From contig JAEVHH010000007.1 of assembly GCA_017607445.1 (NCBI GenBank), positions 992,001 through 1,056,000 on the forward strand: a stretch of DNA of 64,000 nt. The letters run 5' to 3'. Under the pieces are notes generated by a model, which searched no databases, had not been told where the DNA came from, and worked only from the letters and a program-made list of their open reading frames with translations. Positions 1-11,100 of the stretch are shown here, piece after piece; the first letter of the stretch is position 1, and the number at the start of each line of letters is the position of its first letter. This DNA comes from Histoplasma ohiense (Eukaryota; Ascomycota; Eurotiomycetes; Onygenales; Ajellomycetaceae). A program made the position numbers and the translations under genes.

Positions 1-431
1 GCCGATGCCGCATGTTTATGGGTTGCAATTCGTATCGGTGTGATGGAATGTACAATAAATTACTGGAATGGAAGGCAATCCGGCATGGGATTACTGGTAA
101 CTGGCCCTTCCTCGATTAAAGCAGCAAAATAAATGTGCTTTATTCTCGCGCAATTTCTCTCATCGCCCCAGCCCTGTTTACATTTTGAGAACCAGCCACC
201 TGGGATTTCGGCATCTTAATTTTCAGACGTTCATAAGAGATCTTCGTGCGGTATACGATACTTTGGTAAATGGCTCATTTCTATTCCATTCCATTTGCTA
301 AGTACAAAAATCCAATGATGATATTGCAGACAGCCCATGCCAGTCATGACGTGAAGATGGCGGTTGTAAGACCAGGAGATCCAAAATGGAGAGAAGAATT
401 TAACCCCCCAAGCAAAAACATAACATGCGCA
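1..431. other. Intergenic, downstream of ATG4
   Basis: No coding sequence or RNA gene recognised. It holds the 3' flank of ATG4 (transcribed leftwards). The window edge cuts off whatever lies further left. Confidence 0.5.
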
Positions 432-2185
432 TTATTTTGATATATGTAGGAAACTGGAGCTATCCCCGGCGTCTTCGCGGATGCTCACATCATTATCGTC
501 ATCAACACGCACATCGCGATCGTCACATTTGTCGACATCAACATCGTCATCGTCGTCATCATCGTCATCATCATCATCATCCAGCGCCTCCACTTCATCA
601 ACCGCCCCTTCTCTCTCCGGCCCATGCCCACCAAACGGTGACTTCTCCTTATCAAACACGTGTATGATAGCTTTCCCTGTCCCGATCATCGCGCCATTGT
701 GCACGCTCCTCTTCCACGAATTCCAGTCATCCTCGTTACGAATCAGGAAGCCAATCAGCATACTAGGGTCCATATCCTTGATATGTAAACGCCGCAGCCG
801 GCGCGTGTGGTAGGTGTTCAGCTCTTCAGTGGTGTACGGTCTGTCGCCCGCGTCGTGGTAGGCGAGGGCTGGGCGGGTATGGTGCGGGTCCAGGTAGAAG
901 AAGTGGGAGCCTTGGGCGCCGATGAAGTAGTGGGAGGAGGAAGGGCGGCCGCTGTGAATTTATTTTTTATGTATACAATGAGCATTGTGGTTAAGCCGGA
1001 AAGGCGCACGGGCTCACCTACCCAGCTATCCCTACGGACTGTGGATATTTCAATACGGCCTTGAGCGCTTCCCAGTAAACGGGTGTAACGCGATCGATGC
1101 CCAGCCTGATCCCCAGGAGGATTAGGGTGGGGTGGACGTCTGTGCTCGTGCCAGCACCCGCGCCGCCTGCGCTGGCTATTGCCCGGAATCGATCTTCGTA
1201 GACATCTGAGCCGTCACTTGTGACGTAGACATTGAGGCCGGCGTGTTCGCATTCGCTCGATAATGCTCTGCAGGCTATGCTTTAGGTCACCGAGATGACA
1301 ACGAGGGGGATAGGAAAGGCCACTTACTGGATGCATCTTGCTGTTGCGGACGGGCCAAACCATTCCCCAGGGTATTTGCCACATGCGGAAGCTCCGTGTT
1401 CCACGAATCTATGTATTGAAAAGGGGGCTTTTGGATCATCGGCAAATAGCGAGAGTAGCTTGCTTTCTTCCTTTATCTTGGTACCACGTCTCCAGTCTGC
1501 AGGGAAGTTTCCCTTTAGCCTCCAGATATGTATAGCAAATCATAAATACAGCGAGCGTACTGAGACCTCGCGGGCACAACATACCTCGACCTAGAGATAA
1601 TATTGCCAGCGTATTTGCAAGCAAACTCTGTCCTGACCGAATCATACAGCCCCATCCAGTATCCGTCGTGAATCCCTGCGAATCAACCAGTTGACTTCTG
1701 AGGCGGACACCCAACGTCATGGCCGACAAAGCGTTGGGGTCGCTGGACTTGGGGATCAGCGGGAAGTTGGAGCGATAAGTAAGCCATATCTTTGATTCAA
1801 AATCATCGAGGAAAGCGTCTGGCCAATGCTGCTGTCCTTGCTGTCCCAGAGGGCTTGTTGTTGATCCACGATGGATTGCGAAGGGCAGTAGATGCCTCTG
1901 TGGCTTTGTAGCACTATCCGATGATCTTGTCGGGCTTGTATTTGTGGTCTGATCTAAGTGACTTTTTTGTTCATCCTGGGTCTTTTTGTCATCGCCGGCG
2001 TCCTTGGTGCCGGTATCAACCGCCTGGACATGTGGTGATGGTGGTTGTGGTTGCGGGGGAGTCAGTGGCTGATACTCTCGCCCGAGGCACCAGATGGGCG
2101 AGCCAGGTTCATCGTCATTCTTTGGCTCGGGATCCCAGAGGTACTGCACGATTCTCTTGTATTTTCCAATATCAACGTTATTCAT
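432..2185 (-). CDS. ATG4: Autophagy cysteine protease Atg4 (peptidase C54)
   Basis: Atg4 trims the C-terminus of Atg8 and later releases Atg8 from phosphatidylethanolamine, in the cytosol. Four exons, in coding order: 2185-1585, 1496-1328, 1267-1022 and 951-432, giving 511 codons. The start is the methionine of MNNVDIGKYKR, the usual fungal Atg4 N-terminus; upstream in-frame sequence does not look coding. The catalytic cysteine is C180 in GWGCMIRSGQS. The Asp-His pair is D360/H362 in YLDPHH. The middle exon encodes the family segment DWRRGTKIKEES. The region after about residue 440 is unusually acidic and includes a run of 13 aspartates from a GAT repeat, followed by a D/V/R-rich stretch and the end DSSSFLHISK. 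All catalytic residues are present, so the gene appears functional. It is divergent from SQS1 across about 730 bp. Confidence 0.95.
541..583. repeat. Trinucleotide repeat (CAT/CGT) encoding poly-Asp in ATG4
   Basis: An imperfect CAT/CGT (coding strand ATG4: GAT/GAC) run inside the last exon of ATG4. It encodes the uninterrupted aspartate tract near the C-terminus. The mix of GAT and GAC codons suggests an older, partly purified repeat. Confidence 0.85.
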
Positions 2186-2916
2186 GACGGCTATCGGTTT
2201 AAAGTATATCGATACCCCATGAACGTTGGCGTCAACCGACGGGGTAAAGTCGGTCAATATCAGTAGTGATGGTTGTAGGTTGGGAATAGAGCACCTGACG
2301 GGAGAAATATATATATTTATAAATATTCTGGACTCGACAAAGACGTCACCAGGACCCAGAACTGTAGACAACGAAAACAACGGGGATGTAAACGCAAACA
2401 GCGTAGAAATGCAAAGGGCACCGTGCAAGCCAGGTAATTACAGCAATTCCCTACGTAGACCCGGTGGAGGTTGAGTGGAAATTGTTGCTTGTTTGAATCA
2501 TAGAGCCATACAACCTGTCCAAGCTTCAAGACATTCTGGGAAGCAAGCAAGAGCAGCAACACCACCACCATGGCCATGGTTGGAGAGGCTCATATCTGAG
2601 CACACCTCCCCAATAGAGGCATCCATATAGCATCAATACAAATAATCAAATACCGGCAAACAAATGGCCATACAATAAATAACTGTCTACAATTTCCACC
2701 GGAGCTGGCTTATCTAAGAAGCGGGAACTTGTTTGCAGTGTTTGTCTGGAGGGTGAATGTGTCGAGATTCGCACTTGTGCCGCAATGGAGAACGAGGAAG
2801 ATGTGACAACTGTTGCAGCGCGTCAACATCACGGGCGGGGACAAGAATACCACACCCTCCAGCCGCTGCACCCGTGGAAGAGATCGCACAGTGCCTCCTT
2901 GTTCCCGGCAACGCCC
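2186..2916. promoter_or_regulatory. Divergent promoter region ATG4/SQS1
   Basis: About 730 bp between the ATG4 start (leftward) and the SQS1 start (rightward). No recognisable gene. Open frames here continue into the two genes or are short. If SQS1 instead starts at 2785, the gap is about 130 bp smaller. Confidence 0.5.
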
Positions 2917-5514
2917 ATGGCCAGGCCAAAAAAGACAAAGGCCAGAGCCGGAGGAGCCTACAGTCAGGATTCTGCTGCCTTTGTCGTGGCAACACGGCAA
3001 TCCCGCGCGAATCAACAGGGAGTTAATCATGCATTTAATGCCTTCCCCTATATTGGCTTTAGTAAGCCCCTTGCTACTTGCTACAGGACCCCGATATCGA
3101 GCTATCTCGCTGACTGCTTACTTGGTTCCCCAGGGAAAGCACCGGATGAGGTTCATCTTACCATGGCCCAGGAAGCTCGCAATACCGAGCGCTATACTAG
3201 CCGAAGAAGTAATCTCAATCTACGGTACAATGAAATAAGATTTGTCAGCGCTGGCGATTTGATACAGGAGAGCCTCGAGGTCCCAAATGCACATGATGCA
3301 ACAAAAGCCCCAAACGTAGACCCACCGAGTATGATGGGCGAGAGAGATCTGGAGTCGGAATGTCGAAAGTGGTTAAATAACACAGTGGAGGTGGAAGCGG
3401 ACCAGGCCGGAGCAGAGGAGGAGAGAGGAGTAAAAGAGGTTGGAGAAAAAGTCGAAGGATTGCTAGACGCCGACCGGGACTCCAAGGATATATTTTTCAT
3501 AGATCGCGAGGGAGAGGATCCCGCGGAGAATATGCGAAGTGAAAATTCCACTGTAGCGCTTAACGTGTGCATGACTGCTCTATCAGTTTCCAGTGAAGAT
3601 GAGGTGGTCTTCACAGGAAGGGGAAACCGATCCCAACGGTCTCCGGTTCACCGCAGCCAGAATCTTAATCCAAGTCGCCGACATGGACCCTCGATCCTGG
3701 ATGATCCATTCATCCCAGGTTGTGGGGATGATGGAGATGGCTATGAATCGGTGAGTTCCGGCCCGGAGTCTGCGTTTAATAAGGAATCGGATCCGGCAAT
3801 AATCCATACCTCCGAATCAACCTTACTGCATCCAGCCGGGCCCCCCGAATTTATTAACCTCAACGGAAAGGAAAAGCGTTCCCACGCGCGTAAACCAAGA
3901 AGACGAAGATCGCGCTGGGATTCTGATGATTCGGAGATCCTGGCTGATTATATCGCGAACATGATGGATGATAACACCAGTGATGAAGGCGAAGATGAAG
4001 GCAAAGATGCTGGGATAGGTCAGGTTCACGTTCAGAACCAGAATAAATCTAGCCATTCCAGCACGAAGTCATGGAATTCTGCGGATCTTGAAGACTTGAA
4101 CGATCTCAGCTCCTCCGATGAACTTCCGGACGAGATTGGACGCATCCTTTCTATGAGGGAAAAGGGCAAAAGTATTCAATACTTGCTTACCGGCGTGGGC
4201 CAGAGTGTTGACAAAGCACGTTGGATTCGAAAGGAGCTTCTTACAATGCCTAGCGCGTCCGAATTGATTCGACGCTTCGAAGAAAACGTCGCCTTGATTG
4301 AACCACGGCGCGAGACAGTATCTGAGCCTTCGTCGGATCCTGGCGAAGAAGAAGAAGAAGAAGAAGAAGAAGAAGAAGAAGAAGAAGAAGAAGAAGAAGA
4401 AGATGAAGATGAGTTTGATCAAGATTTACATGACGGTATGAAACAAGATTTGAATGATGAGCAGATGGCTCGTCTACTTCAAACTCAAGACTCGTTTGGG
4501 TTGGGCACCGATGATTTCTTACTTCTCGATGGGAATGGAGGCTTTGGTGGCTTCGACAATTTCTCCAGACCAAAATTCTCGTACGGGTCATCATTATCCA
4601 AACCGAAAAAGCGACGAAACCGAAACGGGCATTTCCCCTCCGCCTCAGCTTTCGCAGACGCCCTCGATAAAGACCCATACGGTGGATTCGACGTTATGGA
4701 TTTCGATCGTCCAAGCTTAAGGAAGAAACCAAAGGGCCGCCGCCATGCGCATCAATACGACTTCGACCTTTCTGATAGCGACTTGGTGCATGAACTGCAA
4801 GCTTCCTGGGAAAACGACCGAAACAAGAAGAAAGCAAAAAAGCAGGAGCGCGAGGAACTAAGGGCACAGGGGCTTTTGGGCACAAAGCATGGAAAGATAG
4901 ATATGAAGGCGAAATATACGGAAGGCATGAGCATTGATGATGTCAAGCTGGAAATAAGGGCCTTCCTAGCATCCTCTTCCCAGAGGTATGATGCCCTCCC
5001 CCATCTGTCTTCTATTTGAAAATTACTAACGGGCACTTGCAGCCTTTCCCTGCCCCCAATGGACAAACGAAACCGCAAACTCGTCCATGAGATCGCAAAC
5101 ATCCTTTTACTCAAGTCGATATCGCGCGGTAGCGGCACCTCGCGCTTCCCAATCCTCACCAAGACATCCCGCACACCCATCTTGGATAGCCAAGCAGCCG
5201 TCAACCGGGTCGATAGAATCTTCTCCAGTGGGCGCTTTATGCGGCGGATGGATAGACCCTCACGAGGTGACGGTGGTGGCTTTAAGCCGGTGGCCAAGTC
5301 CCGTGGTGGTGGCGGTGGTGTGAAAGCTGCTTCGTACATGGATGGCGACGTCGTTGGGGCGTCAGCGCCGGAGATCGGGGCCGGGAATAAAGGCCGTGCG
5401 ATGCTTGAGAAGATGGGGTGGAGTACCGGGACGGCGTTGGGCGCCGTTAATAATAAGGGAATTTTGCATCCTGTTGTGCATGTGGTGAAGAATTCAAAGG
5501 CTGGGTTGGGTTAG
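2917..5514 (+). CDS. SQS1: R3H and G-patch protein Sqs1-like (pre-mRNA/rRNA helicase cofactor)
   Basis: Yeast Sqs1/Pfa1 is a G-patch activator of the DEAH helicase Prp43 in splicing and ribosome biogenesis, acting in the nucleus. Here the N-terminus is MARPKKTKARAGG, the family start; an in-frame ATG at 2785 would add 44 unconvincing residues. Proposed exons are 2917-3061, 3134-4985 and 5043-5514 (822 codons plus stop). The first intron (72 bp, GTAAGC to CCCCAG) is a multiple of three and open, so retention is possible. The second has a clear TACTAAC-like branch site. The middle is acidic and low-complexity, with a long glutamate run near residue 455. An R3H-like basic region follows (about residues 670-735). 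The C-terminal G-patch holds GRAMLEKMGWSTGTALG and ends at KAGLG. It converges on JJJ1. Confidence 0.85.
4345..4403 (+). repeat. GAA trinucleotide repeat encoding poly-Glu in SQS1
   Basis: An almost pure (GAA)n run of about 19 units inside the long exon of SQS1, giving a glutamate tract just before a DEDEFDQD segment. The purity suggests a recent or unstable expansion. Confidence 0.9.
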
Positions 5515-6116
5515 GGGATTGTGATTTTTATTTTTTTTGCTCTTGTTGGGGATCCTTTTCACCCTCGTGCTTTTTTTGTTGGTATGTTTAGCCTGGTGTC
5601 CAGGAGCTTACAACATGTAAAGAACTTTGCGATATTTATCATCATGCGATGGAGTAGACGAGTGAGAAATTAGACTAGACAAGGGCGCGTAAAAATATTT
5701 CAGCGTTTTGTGTCATCTGTTAGCGAACAAAATCAGCATTCTCCTCATCTCGCCGTGAGGAATCTGTAGCAGCACCAATACATGAGCAAGGCTGGTAGTA
5801 GGCGCTCAACTTTGGAATAGGAGGGTTTTTAAAAAGAAACAGCACTGCATATCAAGAGGCTTTGATCAACCGCGGCCCGCCAAATGAAGGATTGCTATCT
5901 ACATATATTCAAAACGCGAACAATGCCGTAAATCACATCTACTTGAAGTCAAAAATAAGTCGTAAATGGTACGTAAATCATAACATTTCAAAAGGTAATG
6001 AATTATGTCTCGCGCTATGCAAAACACCCAACAAAACCAAAATAATACCCATACCGATCCGTGGAAAGCGGAAAATCTATGACAAAATCGTGAACCGTTC
6101 GTTACATGCCGCCGCA
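5515..6116. other. Convergent 3' region SQS1/JJJ1
   Basis: About 600 bp between the two stop codons. It must hold both 3' UTRs. No gene recognised; open frames reaching in from the JJJ1 end are antisense shadows. Confidence 0.5.
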
Positions 6117-8033
6117 TCAGCGCTTTGCGCCCTTCTTGCCGACTGCCCTGCCAGGCTGCTTGTTATTAGGTTTAATGGCTGCCACGGACTGAGCATGGTT
6201 CAACGCCTTGATATGGTTAAACAGTTTGGTGTTTGAAGTGAACGAGCTTTTGCAGGTCGCGCATGTAAACGTCTTGCCCTTCTTCCCTTCATCTTCAGGT
6301 GCAGCCGCAGCCGCAGCCGCAGCCGCACGTTTAGCGCGTTTTAACTTTGCTTTTCCTAGTTTTGGCTGTGTTGGTTCGTCGTAGTCGTCATTATCGTTGA
6401 TGGATGTTTTCGATACGTCTTCCGTCAGGTCATTTAGGTTGTTGTAATGCACTGTGTTGGTCGCGCTGGTTGTGTCTGTAGCGAAACGCTTTAGGAGAAC
6501 CGCTCGCGGCGCGTAATCTTGGTCTGTATCGCTTGCGTTGGTGTCGTCTTCTGCTTCCTCAGGCTCTTGGGTTCGCGTTTGGGGCTCGGCTTCGCTTATG
6601 TTTGACTCTGGTATTCTAGGGTGATCCGACAGGTCATCCGCATCATTTTCGTGGGCTGGTTCAATGATGTCTTCCAACTCATCTTCTGTGTCTGGGGAAA
6701 TGGGCTCGGCATTTTCTTGGGCGGAAGTGGCGGTGGATGAAAGGGTTTTTGCGGAATTCTGTATTGAACTAGATGTGCTAATGCCCGTCTCCGTTTCCAT
6801 TCCCGTGCTCAATTGTTGAATATGTTTATCCTCTGCCCTCATTTCCCAACGAAGCTGCTTGACAGCCTTTATGTGTTTTTTACTCCGCTCATGGGCATCA
6901 AACTGCTTCTCGCTCTTAAAGGTTTTACGACAGACAACACACTCGAAATAATCTTGTTCAATCTCAGATTCACTGCTGCCGCTGAACATTTCTTCCTCTA
7001 CCTCTTCGCTCCGTGCCCATTCAGGCACCTGGTGGTCCTGCAACTTTGCTTCGTTTGCAGCACGCGAGCGCGCCGCCTGGGCCGCCGCCGCATCCCGGAG
7101 GGATTTTTGCCGTTCCTCTTCGCTCTGCACGGTGGCTTTGAAACGGGGATCTCGCTTCTTCACAAAGGCGACAAGAGACCGGACCGCGTCGTTGAATTCT
7201 CGAATGCCCTCGTCTCTGAGTCGTCTGTTCTCCTTCTCCATTAACCTGCGGACCCTTCTATCTGGGGCTTCGGAGTAGCGATATATATCCTTCCACGAAA
7301 ACGATTTCTTTGTCGCAAACCCGCTCCATATCGAGTAAAACAGGCGGATGCTATCATAACCGTCATCTTTGTGGCCGAACGAGGGGTAGTCGACGGGTTC
7401 CAAGCCGTCCCATTGGCATGCCAGCTCCTCTTCTCGCGCCAGTGTCTCAAAGGTTTCCCGCAGGCCGCCAAAGAAGCCGGATGGTGCATCTGAGAAGTCC
7501 ATGCGAGGGTTGAATTTCATGATGAGCCTCGTTATATCCTCCGCGGTGGTCATCTTGATGTCATGAGAATACTGCGCAGCCGCCGTGGGACCATCGTGAC
7601 CGGCCAGGATGGCGTCTCGATGAGAGTCATACCAGGCGCGCTCCTGGGGGTCCGATAAGACCTCATAGGCGCCCTGGATCTGGGCGAAGATAGCAGTGGA
7701 AGCCTCAACATTGCCGTAGTTTCTATCTGGGTGGTGTTCGAGGGCTTTTTTTTTATAGGCCTTTTTGATCCTGTGCGGGGGTGGAAGATAAGGAATTAGT
7801 CTCAGGGTTTACCGGTGCGCTACTTATGACTTCGTAGCATGCTGATCCCAGCGACTAACGTTATGCATAAGATAGAGCATAATCATAAACAAATTGGAGG
7901 ATGTAGCATACTCTTCGTCTGTAGCAGTTCGTCCTATACCCAGCAGCTCATAGTAGTCCGTCTTCCTCGTATCATTATCCGCAGCTGGGGCGCCACTGTT
8001 CCCCCCCGCAGCCGAGGAATGGCTCTGGCCCAT
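6117..8033 (-). CDS. JJJ1: J-protein with C2H2 zinc fingers, Jjj1/DNAJC21 type
   Basis: Jjj1 stimulates cytosolic Hsp70 to release Arx1/Alb1 shuttling factors from exported pre-60S ribosomes, with Rei1. Two exons, 8033-7912 and 7770-6117, give 591 codons plus stop. The intron starts GTATGC and ends CCGCACAG. The start MGQSHSSAAGG is chosen over an in-frame ATG eight codons upstream because it gives the family-like N-terminus. The J-domain begins near residue 25 (KTDYYELLGIG), with HPD at residues 54-56. Two C2H2 fingers follow: one opening FECVVCRKTF in the middle, one opening FTCATCKSSF near the C-terminus. Between them lies an acidic region and an alanine run. Total length fits the family (about 590 in yeast). 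It is divergent from the SPX-RING gene. Confidence 0.93.
6300..6330. repeat. (GCAGCC)n hexamer encoding poly-Ala in JJJ1
   Basis: A short run of GCAGCC units in the JJJ1 coding sequence. On the coding strand it encodes nine consecutive alanines between a KRAKR basic patch and the second zinc finger. Confidence 0.8.
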
Positions 8034-8724
8034 GACCTCCCTGACGAAAGGCAGCAAGGGCGACGAGCTAAATTAAAAAAATCAACGCGGGGGATTGGCA
8101 GTGACTTTGACCTACATACAGTACGGTCGTGAACAATTGAATCAAGCCAGAGCCGTTGCCCGCAATTTCTTGATTAGTCAGCCACGTGTTCTCACAGTGT
8201 ATGGTATTATTGGTGCAATACGGTAATATATGCACTCTGTTAGCGGTATTTTAAGTGCCAGTCGGTCATTACCCTGGGGTTACAGCACGTGGTGCGCTTT
8301 TCACACCCATTGGAGGGCTTGGCATCCAGGGTTGCTGCCAAATTGCCCAAAACGGTCGGAGTCATCGATATCCGTGACATTCGCCTTCTGCTTGTCTCGC
8401 TCATAAACGCCGGCCACGCCCAAGGATCCGTTGTCTTGTCTGCCGTCTGTCGCTTGCTAGACACCCCGTCTGAGGCTCGTACCGAGACAATATTTCCAGC
8501 CACTGCGATGTATATTTGCGCCCTGTTTTTTCCATCCTTCGTCTCTTCCAAGATATCGGGCCGCGCTCCAGCTCTCCGCGCTTCTGAGATGCGACAGCCT
8601 TGATGGTGGTGATTTTTCCCGAGAGAGATTAGTTATTAGAGAAACTTAAATAGTTCCCTGTTATTGTTTCACATAGAAAAGTTCCGTTGGAGTTGGTTGA
8701 AAAATACCCATTGTCTATCCGGTT
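8034..8724. promoter_or_regulatory. Divergent promoter region JJJ1/SPX-RING
   Basis: About 690 bp. Open frames of about 100 codons exist on both strands near 8240-8600, but they overlap each other, match no family I know, and are probably chance. Confidence 0.45.
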
Positions 8725-10306
8725 ATGAAGTTTGCGCATGACTACACGCAGATCCTCAACGCTGAGGATTACCCTTCCCAGTGGGTTCAGTCTGCAATCT
8801 CCTACAAGCGCCTCAAGAAATGTATCAAAAAGGTGCGTAAGGAGCTGCTGTCCCTGGGCCTACGCCCGGAGATTCTGAACCTCCTCTGGCACCAGAGTCA
8901 AGCGGCAAACGCGGCAGGGTATGATGGTGCTGCTGGTGGTGATAGCCGGCCTTTCGGCTTCCAATACTCTCTGAGCAGTAAGTTTTTGACCATTTTAAGT
9001 TATGATATTGCGCTTTGGGTATGGCTCCTGACTATTTTTTCGCAGAAAGCCCTTTAACGTCGTTCTGGCTGCCGAAATTGACCTTCGTCGTCGACCCCAT
9101 GGATGGCTCCCCGATTGATGCCTTCGTCTCTCCTGAAACCCTTGAGTTCCTTCAACAACTGAACAAAATTCCTCTTCCGATACCTGCTGCTACTTTGGCT
9201 AGACTGGACTCTGAGTTGGGATCGTTTACCCATCATGGTTTCCTGGAAGTGGTTGCTGATGGGGAATTGAGCCTTGACAAACAGGGGGAACCGGTCAAGA
9301 AGCTAGATTATGATGCCGAAACAGTGCACTCCGTCGAGATACCGCTCTCCGCTGACTCGGAATTTTTCCATATTCTAAACAAAGAGTTATCAGGCTTGGA
9401 CGAGCTCCAAGAACGAGAACAAATTGGACTAAGTGAACGGGCTAAGGACTTGCGTCAACAAATCGTTAAGATAACGAAGCCCCAATTCAGAAGATCTCAA
9501 TCCGCCCTATATGTGTGGCGGGAAATATTCCGACTGTATATAGACATGCAGGTTTTTTTCTGCACCGACGAGCAGGGTTCTGGCCAGAGAGACGCCGAAA
9601 CTGCCAGCCGGAAACTGGAGAAATTCCAAACAACGTTAAAACAAGGCCGGCAGATCAAAAAGCTTGGAAAGGAGGGCCGTACCGCGCTTGAGTCCTTTCT
9701 GTGCATTAACAATGTTTTGTTGCAAAATCTAAAGTTCCAGGAGATCAATCGCACTGCCCTCACCAAGATCTTGAAAAAGTTTGACAAACGCACCGCTCTC
9801 CCAGCTGGGACTATTTTCCCAGAACTCATGGTTGTTGAGACGTTTTTAGCTGAAACTATGGCCAAGGCTGTCTGTTACACGATTTCCGAAGAGGTCCTTA
9901 CTGTCATACCCCAGCTGGACGACTACCTGTGTCCTATCTGTTTTAATATTTCGTTCAAACCTGTGCGACTGCGTTGTAACCATATTTTCTGCATCCGTTG
10001 CTTGGTTGTTATGCAGAGAGCTAAACAGAACAACTGTGCGCTCTGTCGAGAGGGTGTCGTAATGGAGGCTACAGGAGGTATGTTAATCTTTTTTACTTTA
10101 GCTCTTGTTCCCACGAGCATTGAAGTCTACGCCCGCGACAATATGTAACTGACTTGGTTTGATGAATAGCAAACCTAGACAATGAACTTCTTGCATTCCT
10201 AGCGTCCAGTTTCCCGAAGGAGACGAGGGCCAAACAAAAGGAAAACGAGCGAGCGGCGACGATCGACCTTTATGGTAATTCTTACGATTCTTGCTCCGTG
10301 ATGTAG
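8725..10306 (+). CDS. SPX-domain RING-finger E3 ubiquitin ligase
   Basis: The SPX domain (residues 1 to about 280) binds inositol pyrophosphates and reports phosphate status; the C-terminal RING recruits E2 enzymes. The architecture matches plant NLA and fission-yeast Pqr1, which restrict phosphate transporters. Three exons, 8725-8977, 9046-10077 and 10170-10306, give 473 codons plus stop. The N-terminus MKFAHDYTQIL and the segment YKRLKKCIKKV are typical of SPX helices that line the phosphate-binding site. The C3HC4 RING starts at C380 (CPICFN), continues CNHIFCIRC and ends CALCRE. The last exon ends in CSVM, a four-residue CaaX-like box. The final exon is inferred from frame continuity. A further splice at its internal GGTAAT would change the C-terminus. 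Confidence 0.88.
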
Positions 10307-11100
10307 TGTGCTCTCATTGCCACTTCTACTTCTATTAAATTTTATTTCAATGATAATTTTAATTATAATTAAACCGACCGGACCCATGATAGGAAGAGGA
10401 AGATTTGTCCCGTATTCCAAGGCTTCTCTCTGTGCCACTGGAGAAAAGGGACAGCCGCCATCAACCGGGAGACAAGTAAAAGGAGCTTACTCGCTTATTT
10501 GTCTTCTGTTGAGCCCCCGATACAAAGCAGGACTAAAGGAGTTAGGTTGTGGCCATATATTGCGTTCAATAACGTTTTATTCCACTACCCTGATCCTGCT
10601 GTGCCCTTTGGTGTCAATGGGTTATTGGGCTCTAGTACTTACTTACTGTACATTCCGTATATATATTCTGAATGATGGATGGCAGTTGTGAATAACGATA
10701 TCATGAATATAATACTCCTAATTTATTAATGTATATGTTTTTTTCTGTATTCTCATTATAAGTCACGTAATTAATTGTTATTCTTATTACATTATTATTC
10801 TTTTCTCAAAAAACAAGTCCAACCACTCTGGCAGTCCGCAGGTATGATGCAATCACAACTTTACTCTAAAGTCCGAATTACCACTTGGCTCTGGCGTTGG
10901 CTCAGTTTGAACTGCTCCAACACAATAAAATTGGGAGGCCTGCTATTTATTAGATTTATCTCCGGGAACAACAATGTCCTTCGCACTCAATCTCAAATCT
11001 CGACCCTTCTGTTGCTTTTTTTGCATGGAAAATTTCTGTTATCATATTACCATCACTTATTTTAACCCGTTGAACCCCTCCACCGTACAATCAACGAATA
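10307..11100. other. AT-rich gap, nothing recognised
   Basis: About 800 bp, clearly richer in A+T than the flanking genes around 10310-10390 and 10680-11060. Open frames here translate to low-complexity hydrophobic sequence of no known family. It includes the 3' UTR of the SPX-RING gene and the promoter of the F-box gene. Confidence 0.5.

Noticed and set aside
425..813. Plus-strand frames with poly-His and poly-Ser at the ATG4 3' end
   Set aside because: They are antisense readings of the GAT/GAC repeat that encodes poly-Asp in ATG4.
4069..4678. Minus-strand frames with poly-Phe and poly-Leu
   Set aside because: Antisense shadows of the GAA repeat in SQS1.
8240..8603. Small genes on both strands in the JJJ1/SPX-RING promoter
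   Set aside because: The frames overlap each other antisense, are about 100 codons, and match no known family.
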